DNA from: Flavobacterium anhuiense
Lineage (GTDB): Bacteria > Bacteroidota > Bacteroidia > Flavobacteriales > Flavobacteriaceae
Assembly (NCBI RefSeq): GCF_004151235.1
Contig: NZ_JUIV01000012.1
Coordinates: forward strand, 97,488-161,487
Direction of reading: 5' to 3'
Length of the DNA: 64,000 bases
Below, piece after piece: positions 10,401 to 18,619 of this stretch; position 1 is the first letter of the stretch, and each line of letters starts with the position of its first letter. The position numbers and the translations under genes were made by a program. The notes under the pieces are model-generated. The model worked only from the letters and a program-made list of their open reading frames with translations, had not been told where the DNA came from and did not search any database.

Positions 10401-10680
10401 CAGAAGAGGTTTGCCAGATGAAGCATTTGTATATGATGCGAGCTATATCAAACTAAGACAAACAGCAATTACATATTCTTTACCAGAAAAGGTATTAAAA
10501 AACACATTCATGAACGGAATGACTTTTAGCGTTGTTGGAACAAATCTTTGGATTATACACAAAAACTTACCAGATGCAGATCCTGAATCAGGATTAGGAG
10601 CTGGTAACTTACAAGGCTACTCAACAGGATCTTTACCATCTACAAGAGACATTAGCTTCAACATTAAAATCCAATTTTAA
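7402..10680 (+). CDS. SusC/RagA-family TonB-dependent receptor
   Basis: This 1092-residue outer-membrane transporter has a signal peptide ending FAQ (residue 22-23), a carboxypeptidase-regulatory-like domain (about 24-105; VSGIVTDDANMPLPGVSVLIKG), a plug domain with SIRG-type motifs (IVIRGNSSLTGNNQALFVIDGVPV) and a 22-stranded barrel ending in phenylalanine. Such proteins import large nutrients bound by a SusD lid, powered by TonB. The SusD partner starts 12 bases downstream. No glycoside hydrolase, sulfatase or ECF sigma/anti-sigma pair adjoins it, so the substrate cannot be inferred. Its N-terminal 90 residues closely resemble those of the second SusC in this window. Confidence 0.95.
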   Translation: MKSKPNRFLVLLLALMAQLTFAQERTVSGIVTDDANMPLPGVSVLIKGAKTGTQTDFDGKYSIKASPNQILVFSYIGMKSQEFPASATKINAKLSSDAQQLEGVVVTALGLSREKKSLGYATQEVKGENLAAVKSDNFVNAISGKVSGVQVKRTTNFGGSTNIVIRGNSSLTGNNQALFVIDGVPVSNNNSNTRDQEQSGAGYDYGSAASDINPEDIESINVLKGSAASALYGSRAANGVVVITTKKGNKKAKGFSVTVNSGVTIGSIDKSTFIKYQKQYGGGYGPYYGPDEDSYLDHIDINGDGILDNVTPLTEDASYGQAFDPNLMVYQWDAFYPESPNYMKATPWVAAKNGPITFFEKPVALTNSFSIDKGLENGYLRLGANNLDQTGLMPNSSLKRNTFTLNASTLINDKLTVAGYGNFTKTSTIGRNSTGYNDNIAGNFRQWWQTNVDIQGLKQAYQLTGRNVTWNPNSYTNPTPIFWDNPYFQRYENYESDSRSRFIGNVSLNYKIASWLDAFGRISVDTYDELQEERRAIGSVPVDFGIGTGGGDGSTNRNPAPAGYSRKNIGFSEYNYDLMLNYNTDITQKLNLKGVVGVNIRRSYYNSIFAATNGGLAIPKLYSLQNSFSPMLSPIERDEAVGVDGIYGSASFGYEDYLYLEGTIRRDHSSTLPKANSSYYYPSVSSSFVFSKFIEADWLSFGKVRLNYAEVGNSPGFDRILDTYAVNTPFGAASASVKDTKNNPNLKPERTKSYEAGLELSFFKKRLGFDFSYYKSNSIDQIIPLRLTASTGYLYELINAGEIENKGIEISLNGTPIKTDSFSWEVNLNFARNRNKVLDLLDGIDNLQLGSFQGGVTINAAIGQPYGVIYGTKYTYLNGQRVVDPSNGQYIKTSTSDNAIGNANPDYTGGLNNKFTYKNFSFEFLIDMQKGGQIFSLDRYYGLATGLPDDTAYLNELGNPIRNPLTSGSDSGGFINPGVNPDGSVNTTRIEASRFGAQGYRRGLPDEAFVYDASYIKLRQTAITYSLPEKVLKNTFMNGMTFSVVGTNLWIIHKNLPDADPESGLGAGNLQGYSTGSLPSTRDISFNIKIQF

Positions 10681-10692
10681 AATCAAGAAATC

Positions 10693-12153
10693 ATGAAAAA
10701 AATATTTATAATCATACTAACCGCAGTAACATTTTCGTCCTGCTCTGATGATATAGAAAAATTAAATGTGAACGTAAAAGATCCATCAAATGTACCGGGA
10801 GAAGCTTTGTTTACAAGTGCCCAAAAAAGTTTGGTTGATCAAATGACAAACACAAATGTCAACAACAACATTATTAGATTAATTAATCAGTATTTTACAG
10901 AGACGGTTTACACAGACGAAAGTAATTACGACTTAGTCACAAGAACAATCCCAGAACAACACTGGCAATTCTTATATAAAGACGTACTAAAGGACTTAGA
11001 CCAAAGCGCCAAAAACATTACTAACACACCGCTTGGCCTAACAGAAAACCCTTTAGATAAACAAAACAAACTTGCAATCATAGAAGTTTTAAACGTTTAC
11101 ACCTATGCTATATTAGTTGAGACATTCGGGAATGTTCCATATTCTCAAGCTATAAACCTTAACTACAAAACACCAAAGTACGATGACGGCTTAACAATTT
11201 ACAAAGATTTAATCACGCGATTAAACAATGCAATAGCCAAATTAGATACTGGCGGTAAAAGCTTTGGAGACAATGACAGAATATACGGAGGAGATATAAC
11301 AAAATGGATTAAGTTTGCAAACACACTAAAATTAAGAATGGGTATTACCATTTCTGATATCCCTACCGAAAGTGCATTGGCACAAGCGACCGTATCAAGT
11401 GCAGCTCCATTTGTATTCTCATCAAATCTTGACAATGCAGATTTAAAGTATCTTACAGCCACACCAAATACCAATCCTTTATATGTAGATCTTGTTGCGA
11501 GCGGCCGTTCTGATTTTGTTCCAACTAGCACTATAATAGATATGATGAACAATTTGAGTGACCCAAGACGTTCAAAATACTTTGACGACAATATGGATGA
11601 TCCATCGACACCAGAAATCGAATATATTGGAGGAGAAAATGGCGCGAGCAATTCATTCGCACAAAAAACACATATTACGCCAACGATTCAGGCTCCAGAC
11701 TTTCCAGGAACAATCTTAGACTATGCTGAAGCTGAATTTCTATTGGCGGAAGCTGCTGAAAGATCTTTATACGGAACTCCTTCAGATGCAGAAGCACATT
11801 ATAATGCAGCAATAACCGCTTCCATTTTAGACTGGGGAGGTACAGAAGCTGATGCTACAACTTATTTAGCAAATCCTGATGTTGCATACACAACTGCTCA
11901 AGGAACATGGAAACAAAAAATAGGAACACAAAGCTGGATCGCTTTTTACAATAATTCATTCGAAGGCTGGTCATTTTACAGAAGGCTAGACTTCCCCGTT
12001 TTGGTTGCACCGCCAGATGCCGTGTCAGGCTTTCCAATGCGCTATACATATCCAATCATCGAACAGTCACTAAATAAAACAAGTTACACAGAAGCAAGTG
12101 CCGCAATTGGCGGTGACGCTGTAGAAACTAAGTTGTTCTGGGATAAATTTTAA
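10693..12153 (+). CDS. SusD/RagB-family surface lipoprotein
   Basis: This 486-residue lipoprotein has the lipobox TFSSC with cysteine near residue 17. The next residues, SDD, fit the Flavobacterium surface-export signal. The body shows the SusD-like helical pattern (LYKDVLKDLDQSAKNI; FAEAEFLLAEAAERSLYG near the C-terminal third), most like the SusD-like_2 type. It should cap the SusC barrel encoded 12 bases upstream and bind the substrate outside the cell. A strong terminator follows, so the first pair contains only these two genes. Confidence 0.92.
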   Translation: MKKIFIIILTAVTFSSCSDDIEKLNVNVKDPSNVPGEALFTSAQKSLVDQMTNTNVNNNIIRLINQYFTETVYTDESNYDLVTRTIPEQHWQFLYKDVLKDLDQSAKNITNTPLGLTENPLDKQNKLAIIEVLNVYTYAILVETFGNVPYSQAINLNYKTPKYDDGLTIYKDLITRLNNAIAKLDTGGKSFGDNDRIYGGDITKWIKFANTLKLRMGITISDIPTESALAQATVSSAAPFVFSSNLDNADLKYLTATPNTNPLYVDLVASGRSDFVPTSTIIDMMNNLSDPRRSKYFDDNMDDPSTPEIEYIGGENGASNSFAQKTHITPTIQAPDFPGTILDYAEAEFLLAEAAERSLYGTPSDAEAHYNAAITASILDWGGTEADATTYLANPDVAYTTAQGTWKQKIGTQSWIAFYNNSFEGWSFYRRLDFPVLVAPPDAVSGFPMRYTYPIIEQSLNKTSYTEASAAIGGDAVETKLFWDKF

Positions 12154-12166
12154 ATTATAATGCAAC

Positions 12167-12202
12167 GAAAAAGCGGCTGCAGATAATGCAATCGCTTTTT
12201 CT
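12167..12202 (+). terminator. Terminator after first SusC/SusD pair
   Basis: The stem GAAAAAGCG (12167-12175) pairs with CGCTTTTTC (12193-12201) around a 17-base loop, 13 bases after the susD stop codon. It isolates the first pair from the second locus. Confidence 0.75.
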
Positions 12203-12534
12203 TAAAAAAACTATTAACTTAAACTTTACATTTAAATTGCCTTGATCAAGATTTCAGAGCAAAAGAATATTAAAAACCATTAAAAAGAAAACCTCATTTT
12301 CCCTATTGTTTAGGAGCCAAAAAACTTTGCTTAATTTTCAAAACAATATCACAACATAAAGCACTTTATATATCCCTCTATACTGACTATTAAAGATTCA
12401 CGATTTTTTTAACAAATTTCAGCGTTAAAGCAGACTGTTTTTTTAAGACAAAAGTTATAAAAAAAACATTTAAACAGGCTTCATCTATAAATTTAACATT
12501 TAGTCATTTGATAAAATTTTTAATTATCCTCAAA
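12203..12534. other. AT-rich intergenic region between the two SusCD loci
   Basis: This stretch of about 330 bases is AT-rich and has no convincing open frame, repeat or RNA fold. It may carry regulator sites for the second locus, but I recognise none. Confidence 0.4.
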
Positions 12535-12567
12535 TTTAACACTAAAAATTGCGGATTTGTAATTTTG
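12535..12567 (+). promoter_or_regulatory. Possible promoter of second SusC operon
   Basis: TAATTTTG (12560-12567) matches the -7 consensus TAnnTTTG. The -33 position has TTTA (12535-12538) with a 21-base spacer, one base off TTTG. The resulting leader would be about 125 nt and would contain the block shared with the first susC gene. Confidence 0.45.
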
Positions 12568-12649
12568 AACCAGATTTTATCTATAAAACATCAAAATCTA
12601 ACCTTAAAATCATTATTTAACTAAAAAAAAAGCTTTTTAAATTAGGTAG

Positions 12650-12698
12650 ATTAACAAATTATTAAGATTTTTGTCGGACTAATTCAAAATATTTAAAA
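12650..12698 (+). promoter_or_regulatory. Leader shared with the first susC gene
   Basis: This is the second copy of the block described before the first susC gene. It is compact: ATTAACAAATTATTAAGA runs into GACTAATTCAAAATATTT and then the ATG. If the promoter at 12535-12567 is right, this copy is transcribed and therefore acts at the mRNA level. Confidence 0.55.
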
Positions 12699-15600
12699 AT
12701 GAAACTAAAGTTCAATGGATTCTTAGTGCTTTTATTAGTACTAGTTGCGCAACTTTCTTTTGCGCAAGAAAGAGCTGTTTCGGGAACAGTTTCTGACAAT
12801 GCAGGAATGCCTTTACCAGGTGTTAGTGTATTAGTTAAGGGAACTAAAACGGGAACGCAAACAGACTTTGATGGTAAATATTCTATCAAAGCTTCTTCAA
12901 GCCAAGTTTTGGTATTTAGCTACATCGGGATGAAAACCCAAGAAGTGGCTGCGAGTTCTTCTTCTGTAAATGTTAAAATGGCGGATGCAGGAGCGCAGGA
13001 ACTTGAAGGCGTAGTTGTAACTGCTTTTGGTATCAAAAGAGAGAAAAAATCTCTTGGATACGCAACAACAACTTTAAAAGCGGATGCACTAACACAAGTA
13101 GTTAACACTAACCCATTTGAAACTCTTTCTGGTAAAATCGCAGGGGTTGACATTACTGCACCTTCTCAGCCAGGGGCTGCAACTAAAGTAGTTATTCGTG
13201 GTTTAAACAGTATTACAAACGCCAATGGTCCACTTTATGTTGTTGATGGAACACCGATTAACAATACCGCAACTGGTACTAGTAATAACGGAACTGCTAC
13301 ATCAACAAGATCGTATGATACTGGTAACGGAATCAGTGACATTGACCCAAATAACATCGAAAGCATGACTGTTCTTAAAGGAGCGGCTGCATCAGCATTA
13401 TATGGTTCAAGAGCTGGTGGTGGTGTAATCATCATTACTACTAAAAAAGGTAAAGCTAACTCTGGAATTAAAGTTGATTTATTAGCTTCAACAGAATTCA
13501 GCGAAGTAGCAAGAGTTCCACATTTACAAAATCAATTTGGTCAAGGTTGGAATGGACTAGGATTCTCAGGATCTAATTCTTACAGTAACGAAAATGGTTC
13601 ATGGGGACCTGCTTTCAATGGAGAGGTTAGACCATGGGGTACAGTTTACAACAATACTCAACAAATCAAACCTTATGTTGGTTTAAAAAATAACGTAAGA
13701 GATTTTTACAACACAGGTACACTAGCTACACAATCTGCAACCCTAAGCGGTGGTGGAGACAATTCTGATTTCTCTTTAGTTTTTTCAAATGTAAACAGTG
13801 ATGGTGTTGTACCAACTGATGCAGATTTATACAAAAAACAATCATTAGGATTTAATGGTGGATTAAAAGGTAAAAAACTAACATTAAGATCTTCTATTAA
13901 TTATGTTTACAAAGACCAAAGCGTAGTTAATACAGGTCAGGGTGATGATGCTGGACAAGGTTCAACTTTGCAACAGGATTTATTACAAATTCCTAGAGAC
14001 ATTAGTATTGTAGATTTAAAAGATTACAAAAACAATATCTTTAATACACCAGATTACTATTTTACTCCTTATGCTGCTAATCCATATTTTTCAATTAACG
14101 AGAATAGCACAAAAGTATACGGACATAACCTTTTCGGAAACGTTAATTTAAGTTACAAAATAACTGACAAGATTACTGCTTCATGGCAAATTGGTGGTAA
14201 CATTAGAACAGAAAGACTTAAGAGCTACGGTGCAATTGTAAATTATGAGCCAGGTACTCCTCAAGCAATTGCTGGTGCTAATCCAGTAGTAGGAGGTGTA
14301 ACAGAATCAAGATCAGAATTCAGTGAGTTTGATACTTTCTTCAACCTTAATTACAACACAAACTTAAGTGAAGATTGGACATTAAATCTTTTAGGAGGTT
14401 TTAACTACAATAGAAGAGAATCTGATATACTGAAAAATTCTGTAACAAATTTAGGTCTTCCAGGATTTTATGAGCTTTCGAACTCAGCTTTAAGACCAGT
14501 AATTGATCAATCAAACTCTCTTAGAAAAACAGGAGCTGTTTACGCATCTGCTGAGTTTGCATTTAAAAACAGATATTTTGCAACGGCTACAGCTAGACAA
14601 GATTTTACATCAACATTACCAATAGGTAATAACTCGTATTTCTACCCATCTTTATCATTAGGCGCAATTGCAATTGATAACGGAAATACTTTCCTTAAAT
14701 TAAGAGCAGCAGCTTCAAAAATTGCAAATGACACAAGGCCATACACAACAGCAGATTCATATATCTCTGGTACTGCTAACGCAAACTTTGGTATAATTGC
14801 ATCTCCAATTGGAGGAGTAAGTTTCTTCGAAGCATCAGGAAGACTTGGTAATCCAGAGTTAAAACCTGAAAGTACAGTAGAATATGAAGTTGGAGCTGAA
14901 GGATCTTTCTTCAAAAACAGAATTAGCTATGATGTTGCATTGTATCACAAAACAACTTCTGACCTTATCGTAGACTTACCTTTAGATCCATCAACAGGTT
15001 ACACTATCAAAGCTATTAACGCTGGAGATGTTGTAAACAAAGGTATTGAGCTTTCTGTTTCAGGTAGTCCAATTAAAAATCAGGACTTTACATGGAACGT
15101 AACTTACACATTTACTAAAAACTTAAACGAAGTAACGTCATTAAACACAGGTGGTAATTATATTGATTTACTTCCTGCTTATGGTGTAACTATGAGAGCA
15201 ACTAAAGGTGATCCTATTGGTAGTTTCTACTCACAAGTTCCTAAAACAAATGCTGAAGGTCAATACATTGTAAATGCATCTACTGGAATGTATGAAGTAA
15301 GTGATGATATCCAAAAAGTTGGAAACGCACAACGTGATTTTGTTATGGGATTACAAAACTCTTTCAAATACAAAAACTTTAATTTATCATTCTCATTAGA
15401 CTGGAAACAAGGAGGAGATTTCTACTCTTACACTAAGAGACTTTCTCACTTCGTTGGTAATGGTATAGAAACTACATATAATGACAGAAATGCATTTATA
15501 GTTCCTAACTCAGTTAATGAGCACGTAGATGCAACAACTGGAGCTGTAACATATACAGAGAACACAACACCTCTTACATATAGCACTTATACAAACTTCT

Positions 15601-15899
15601 ACAACACAGGAAATAACCCTGGTATTGAAAAAACGCATGTAATTGACAAAACTTTTGTAAGATTAAGAGAAATCGCTTTAAATTATGACTTCCCTTCTAC
15701 ACTTACTAAAAACATGGGATTAAACAAAATCACAGTTGGTATTTACGGAAGAAACCTTTTCATGTGGACTCCTGGAGAAAACCCATATGTTGACCCTGAA
15801 ATAGGAACTTACGGAACTGGAGTACTCTCTGAGTTTGGAGAATTTGGAGCTAACCCATCACAAAGATCAGTAGGTGGAGTTTTAAAATTATCATTCTAA
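12699..15899 (+). CDS. SusC/RagA-family TonB-dependent receptor
   Basis: This 1066-residue outer-membrane transporter has a signal peptide ending FAQ, a carboxypeptidase-regulatory-like domain (VSGTVSDNAGMPLPGVSVLVKG), a plug (VVIRGLNSITNANGPLYVVDGTPI) and a barrel ending GGVLKLSF. It is followed after 18 bases by susD and then by two more lipoprotein genes, giving the order SusC-SusD-DUF5011-lipid-binding fold. In Bacteroides thetaiotaomicron the BT2264-BT2261 system has this composition and was found to import oligopeptides. By analogy this receptor probably imports peptides; that is inference from gene order, not from a substrate-specific residue. Confidence 0.95.
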   Translation: MKLKFNGFLVLLLVLVAQLSFAQERAVSGTVSDNAGMPLPGVSVLVKGTKTGTQTDFDGKYSIKASSSQVLVFSYIGMKTQEVAASSSSVNVKMADAGAQELEGVVVTAFGIKREKKSLGYATTTLKADALTQVVNTNPFETLSGKIAGVDITAPSQPGAATKVVIRGLNSITNANGPLYVVDGTPINNTATGTSNNGTATSTRSYDTGNGISDIDPNNIESMTVLKGAAASALYGSRAGGGVIIITTKKGKANSGIKVDLLASTEFSEVARVPHLQNQFGQGWNGLGFSGSNSYSNENGSWGPAFNGEVRPWGTVYNNTQQIKPYVGLKNNVRDFYNTGTLATQSATLSGGGDNSDFSLVFSNVNSDGVVPTDADLYKKQSLGFNGGLKGKKLTLRSSINYVYKDQSVVNTGQGDDAGQGSTLQQDLLQIPRDISIVDLKDYKNNIFNTPDYYFTPYAANPYFSINENSTKVYGHNLFGNVNLSYKITDKITASWQIGGNIRTERLKSYGAIVNYEPGTPQAIAGANPVVGGVTESRSEFSEFDTFFNLNYNTNLSEDWTLNLLGGFNYNRRESDILKNSVTNLGLPGFYELSNSALRPVIDQSNSLRKTGAVYASAEFAFKNRYFATATARQDFTSTLPIGNNSYFYPSLSLGAIAIDNGNTFLKLRAAASKIANDTRPYTTADSYISGTANANFGIIASPIGGVSFFEASGRLGNPELKPESTVEYEVGAEGSFFKNRISYDVALYHKTTSDLIVDLPLDPSTGYTIKAINAGDVVNKGIELSVSGSPIKNQDFTWNVTYTFTKNLNEVTSLNTGGNYIDLLPAYGVTMRATKGDPIGSFYSQVPKTNAEGQYIVNASTGMYEVSDDIQKVGNAQRDFVMGLQNSFKYKNFNLSFSLDWKQGGDFYSYTKRLSHFVGNGIETTYNDRNAFIVPNSVNEHVDATTGAVTYTENTTPLTYSTYTNFYNTGNNPGIEKTHVIDKTFVRLREIALNYDFPSTLTKNMGLNKITVGIYGRNLFMWTPGENPYVDPEIGTYGTGVLSEFGEFGANPSQRSVGGVLKLSF

Positions 15900-15917
15900 A
15901 AATATAATTCATAGAAA

Positions 15918-17381
15918 ATGAAAAAAATAGCAACAATAATAACAGCACTTTTCTTATTAGTGTCATGTGATGAAACATTTGACATTAATAGAGACCCGGA
16001 TGCTTTGCCTCCTGGACAAGCTAATAGCACTATTTTGCCTGCAGGTATTGCTGGTCTTGCTGGTGCCCAAGGATCATACTATGCTCTAATTGGAGGGTTT
16101 TGGTCTCAATTCTGGACACAAAACACTACTTCAAATCAGTATAAAAACATTGACCAGTACAGCCTTGGAACAAATGATTTCCAAACTGCATGGACTGCAA
16201 TGTATGATGCTTTAAACGACATTCGAGTTGTAAAAAAACAAGCTGAAGCTGAAGGAAACTGGAACTATTACTTAATTGCTACTGTTCTTGAAGTTGAAGC
16301 TTCGCAAATTTTAACAGACTGGTATGATGCAATTCCTTATACTGAAGCAAATAACCCAAATTTCTTGCAACCTAAATTCAATACAGGTAAAGAAACTTAC
16401 GATTTAATGATTGCTGATTTAAAATTAGCTTTATCTAAAGATCTAAGTTCTTCTGTTGGAGCTGCGCCAGGAAAAGATGATTTTATCTTTAATGGTACAA
16501 TGTCTAATTGGACAAAATTTGGTAACTCTTTATTGTTAAAATTACACCTTAGATTAACACAAGTAAATCCTACATTGGCGCAATCAGGTATTAAAAGTTT
16601 AATTGATTCTGGTGCAGAATTCTTAGATGTTGATGCTGCAATGACTCAATTTGAAGATGCTGCTGACAGAAGTAATCCATTGTATGAAACTGACAGAAGA
16701 CAGTTAAATACAACATTAAACCTTAGAGCTAGTAAAACTTTATACCTTTACTTACAAGCAAATGCTGACCCTCGTTTGAATAAGTATTACGGAGCAGGAG
16801 TACCTAATAACCAAGGAGATTTCGAAAATGGAGCTACTGGACTTTCATTAGTAACGTTATACGCAAAAACTCCTTTATATTTCATGAGTGCAGAAGAAAG
16901 TTACTTCTTGCAAGCAGAAGCTCTTGTTAGATATTATGGAGGTGCAGGAGCTAAAGAAAAATACGATTTAGGTGTTGCTGCAAACTTCAAGAAATACGAC
17001 AACACTACTTCTATTGCTCCAATTACTGGTCCAGTTGGAAGCCCTGCTGCTTTCTTAGCTCCAGGAGGAAAATATGAATTCCCTGCAACAGGAGCTACTG
17101 CTCAAATTGAAGCAATTATCACTCAAAAATGGATTGCTAGCTTCCCTGGAAATGGTTACGAATCTTTCTTCGAACAAAATAGAACTGGTTTCCCAAAAGA
17201 ATCAGCTGTTCCTCAGACAGATGAAGATTACATCCCAGGACAATTTGCAATCTCTGTTGAGAATGTTACAAGTGATGTTTTCCCTAGAAGACTTGTTTTA
17301 CCAAATACTGTAAAAACACGTAATCCAAATGCTCCAGCTTTAGCAAAAATAACTGCTCCAGTTTGGTGGGACGTTAACTAA
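15918..17381 (+). CDS. SusD/RagB-family surface lipoprotein
   Basis: This 487-residue lipoprotein has the lipobox FLLVSC followed by DETFD, an acidic run that fits surface export. It carries the SusD-like_2 pattern: FWSQFWTQNTTSNQYKNIDQYSLGTNDFQTAWTAMY near the N-terminus and the helix EESYFLQAEALVRYYGG in the second half. Its role is to bind substrate on the cell surface and act as a lid on the SusC barrel encoded just upstream. It is 12 bases ahead of the DUF5011 lipoprotein gene, so the four genes are almost certainly one operon. Confidence 0.93.
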   Translation: MKKIATIITALFLLVSCDETFDINRDPDALPPGQANSTILPAGIAGLAGAQGSYYALIGGFWSQFWTQNTTSNQYKNIDQYSLGTNDFQTAWTAMYDALNDIRVVKKQAEAEGNWNYYLIATVLEVEASQILTDWYDAIPYTEANNPNFLQPKFNTGKETYDLMIADLKLALSKDLSSSVGAAPGKDDFIFNGTMSNWTKFGNSLLLKLHLRLTQVNPTLAQSGIKSLIDSGAEFLDVDAAMTQFEDAADRSNPLYETDRRQLNTTLNLRASKTLYLYLQANADPRLNKYYGAGVPNNQGDFENGATGLSLVTLYAKTPLYFMSAEESYFLQAEALVRYYGGAGAKEKYDLGVAANFKKYDNTTSIAPITGPVGSPAAFLAPGGKYEFPATGATAQIEAIITQKWIASFPGNGYESFFEQNRTGFPKESAVPQTDEDYIPGQFAISVENVTSDVFPRRLVLPNTVKTRNPNAPALAKITAPVWWDVN

Positions 17382-17393
17382 AAAAAATAAACA

Positions 17394-18020
17394 ATGAAAA
17401 AAATATATATATCCCTAATGATAGTCTCAGGACTATTGTTTACTTCATGTGAAGCAGATACTGACAATGTTTCAAAAGTAACAGCTTATGCGAACATGAC
17501 TATGCATGGAGATGCTCTTGTTGTTCTAACTCAAGGAGATACATACACAGAAGCAGGAGTAGATGCTGAAGCTGACGGAAAAGCTCTTCCAGTGAAAATC
17601 GATGGTACAGTAGACACTAGCAAACCAACTGTTTACAAAATTAAATACTCTGCTACAAATAGTGATGGTTTCCCTGCTTACTTAACTCGTACAATAGTAG
17701 TTTTGAGTAACAAACCAAGTACAATTGATTTGACTGGTACTTTCTTTAGAAATGGCAATCCGAATGTTGTAACTAAACTTGGAGACAGAAAATACAGCTG
17801 TGACAACGCAACTGGTTATAACGTACCTGCTGATTTGTTGAAAATGGAATTCTACAACATAGATGACAAACAGGTTTATGCTCCTTACAACCCAAGCGCT
17901 TCTGAATCAGGAATATCTGCAGAAAGCAACATAGGAACTATCACTGACAAAAACAACTGGAAATGGGTTATCTATGCTTCAGCAGTATTTGGAACAGCAG
18001 AAAGAATATTTAAACGATAA
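17394..18020 (+). CDS. DUF5011-type lipoprotein of a SusCD operon
   Basis: This 208-residue lipoprotein has the lipobox LFTSC at about residue 19, followed by EADTD. Residues about 38-105 form an Ig-like domain of the DUF5011/BT_2262 kind (GDTYTEAGVDAEADGK, then the strand-rich YKIKYSATNSDG...ARTIVV pattern). The C-terminal 100 residues probably form a second small beta domain that I do not recognise. It sits third in the SusCD operon, the place of BT2262 in the Bacteroides peptide importer, where extra surface lipoproteins associate with the SusCD complex. The exact function is not known. Confidence 0.8.
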   Translation: MKKIYISLMIVSGLLFTSCEADTDNVSKVTAYANMTMHGDALVVLTQGDTYTEAGVDAEADGKALPVKIDGTVDTSKPTVYKIKYSATNSDGFPAYLTRTIVVLSNKPSTIDLTGTFFRNGNPNVVTKLGDRKYSCDNATGYNVPADLLKMEFYNIDDKQVYAPYNPSASESGISAESNIGTITDKNNWKWVIYASAVFGTAERIFKR

Positions 18021-18034
18021 TAAAACACATTACA

Positions 18035-18532
18035 ATGAAAAAATTAAAACTAAATATAACACGTGTACTTGTAGCAATGCTTGTACTTACGTCATTTGTA
18101 GCTTGTGATGAAGTTGGAGATACAGATCCAGGAGGAACATCAGTAGAATCTATGTCAGGTGACTGGTTCATAACACTTACAGATAGTGATGGAAAAGTGG
18201 TCGTAGCTAACGCATTACACGAAACTTATAATACCGCAGCTAATGACAATACAATGTGGATTGATGATGCAAAACACGGATATTGGATTAAATGTAAAGT
18301 AGTTGTTGATGTTAAAACAGGTACTTTCTCAGCTACTTCTGCAGACAACCTATTAGATGGATCTAAAGTTACTATTACAAATGGAAAAATTGAAAAGGGA
18401 GCTGCAACATCAAAAGGTGGACATAAAGTAGACAAAATCTCATTCAGAGCTCATTTTGATTATGATCCTGCTGGTTATGATATTCTTTATGAAGGTCATA
18501 AAAGAACTGGTTTCTACGAAGACGAATACTAA
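18035..18532 (+). CDS. Lipid-binding-fold lipoprotein of a SusCD operon
   Basis: This 165-residue lipoprotein has the lipobox SFVAC near residue 24, followed by DEVGDTD. The segment SGDWFITLTDSDGKVV, the paired strands (WIKCKVVVDVKTGTFSA) and the ending DPAGYDILYEGHKRTGFYEDEY match the family named Lipid_bd (putative hydrolase, lipocalin-like barrel). This family recurs as the last gene of SusC-SusD-DUF5011 operons. No hydrolase active site is evident to me, so the name should not be taken as an enzyme activity. A terminator follows. Confidence 0.75.
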   Translation: MKKLKLNITRVLVAMLVLTSFVACDEVGDTDPGGTSVESMSGDWFITLTDSDGKVVVANALHETYNTAANDNTMWIDDAKHGYWIKCKVVVDVKTGTFSATSADNLLDGSKVTITNGKIEKGAATSKGGHKVDKISFRAHFDYDPAGYDILYEGHKRTGFYEDEY

Positions 18533-18560
18533 AATTTTTATTCAAGTAGTCTAAATATTA

Positions 18561-18592
18561 AACCACCCCATTAATTTGGGGTGGTTTTTTTA
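18561..18592 (+). terminator. Terminator of the four-gene SusCD operon
   Basis: AACCACCCCA (18561-18570) pairs with TGGGGTGGTT around a short loop and runs directly into a T tract. It is a strong intrinsic terminator 28 bases after the last stop codon. Its T tract overlaps the place where the -33 box of rlmB would lie. Confidence 0.88.
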
Positions 18593-18607
18593 TATAAACA
18601 TATTACC

Positions 18608-18615
18608 TATATTTG
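18608..18615 (+). promoter_or_regulatory. -7 box of rlmB, implying a leaderless mRNA
   Basis: TATATTTG matches TAnnTTTG and ends 4 bases before the rlmB ATG. Transcription would start at or within the start codon. The -33 position is only a T run left by the upstream terminator, so no TTTG is present there. Confidence 0.5.
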
Positions 18616-18619
18616 TCCA

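Noticed and set aside
11199..11651. Minus-strand open frame of 150 codons inside the first susD
   Set aside because: It is long but antisense to a well-supported SusD gene, with no signal or motif of its own.
12699..15899. Recent tandem duplication of the entire first SusC gene
   Set aside because: Only the leader and N-terminal region are very similar; the barrel sequences and accompanying genes differ clearly.
7402..18532. Polysaccharide utilisation locus
   Set aside because: Two SusCD pairs are present but no glycoside hydrolase, polysaccharide lyase, carbohydrate esterase, sulfatase or hybrid two-component sensor is near them.
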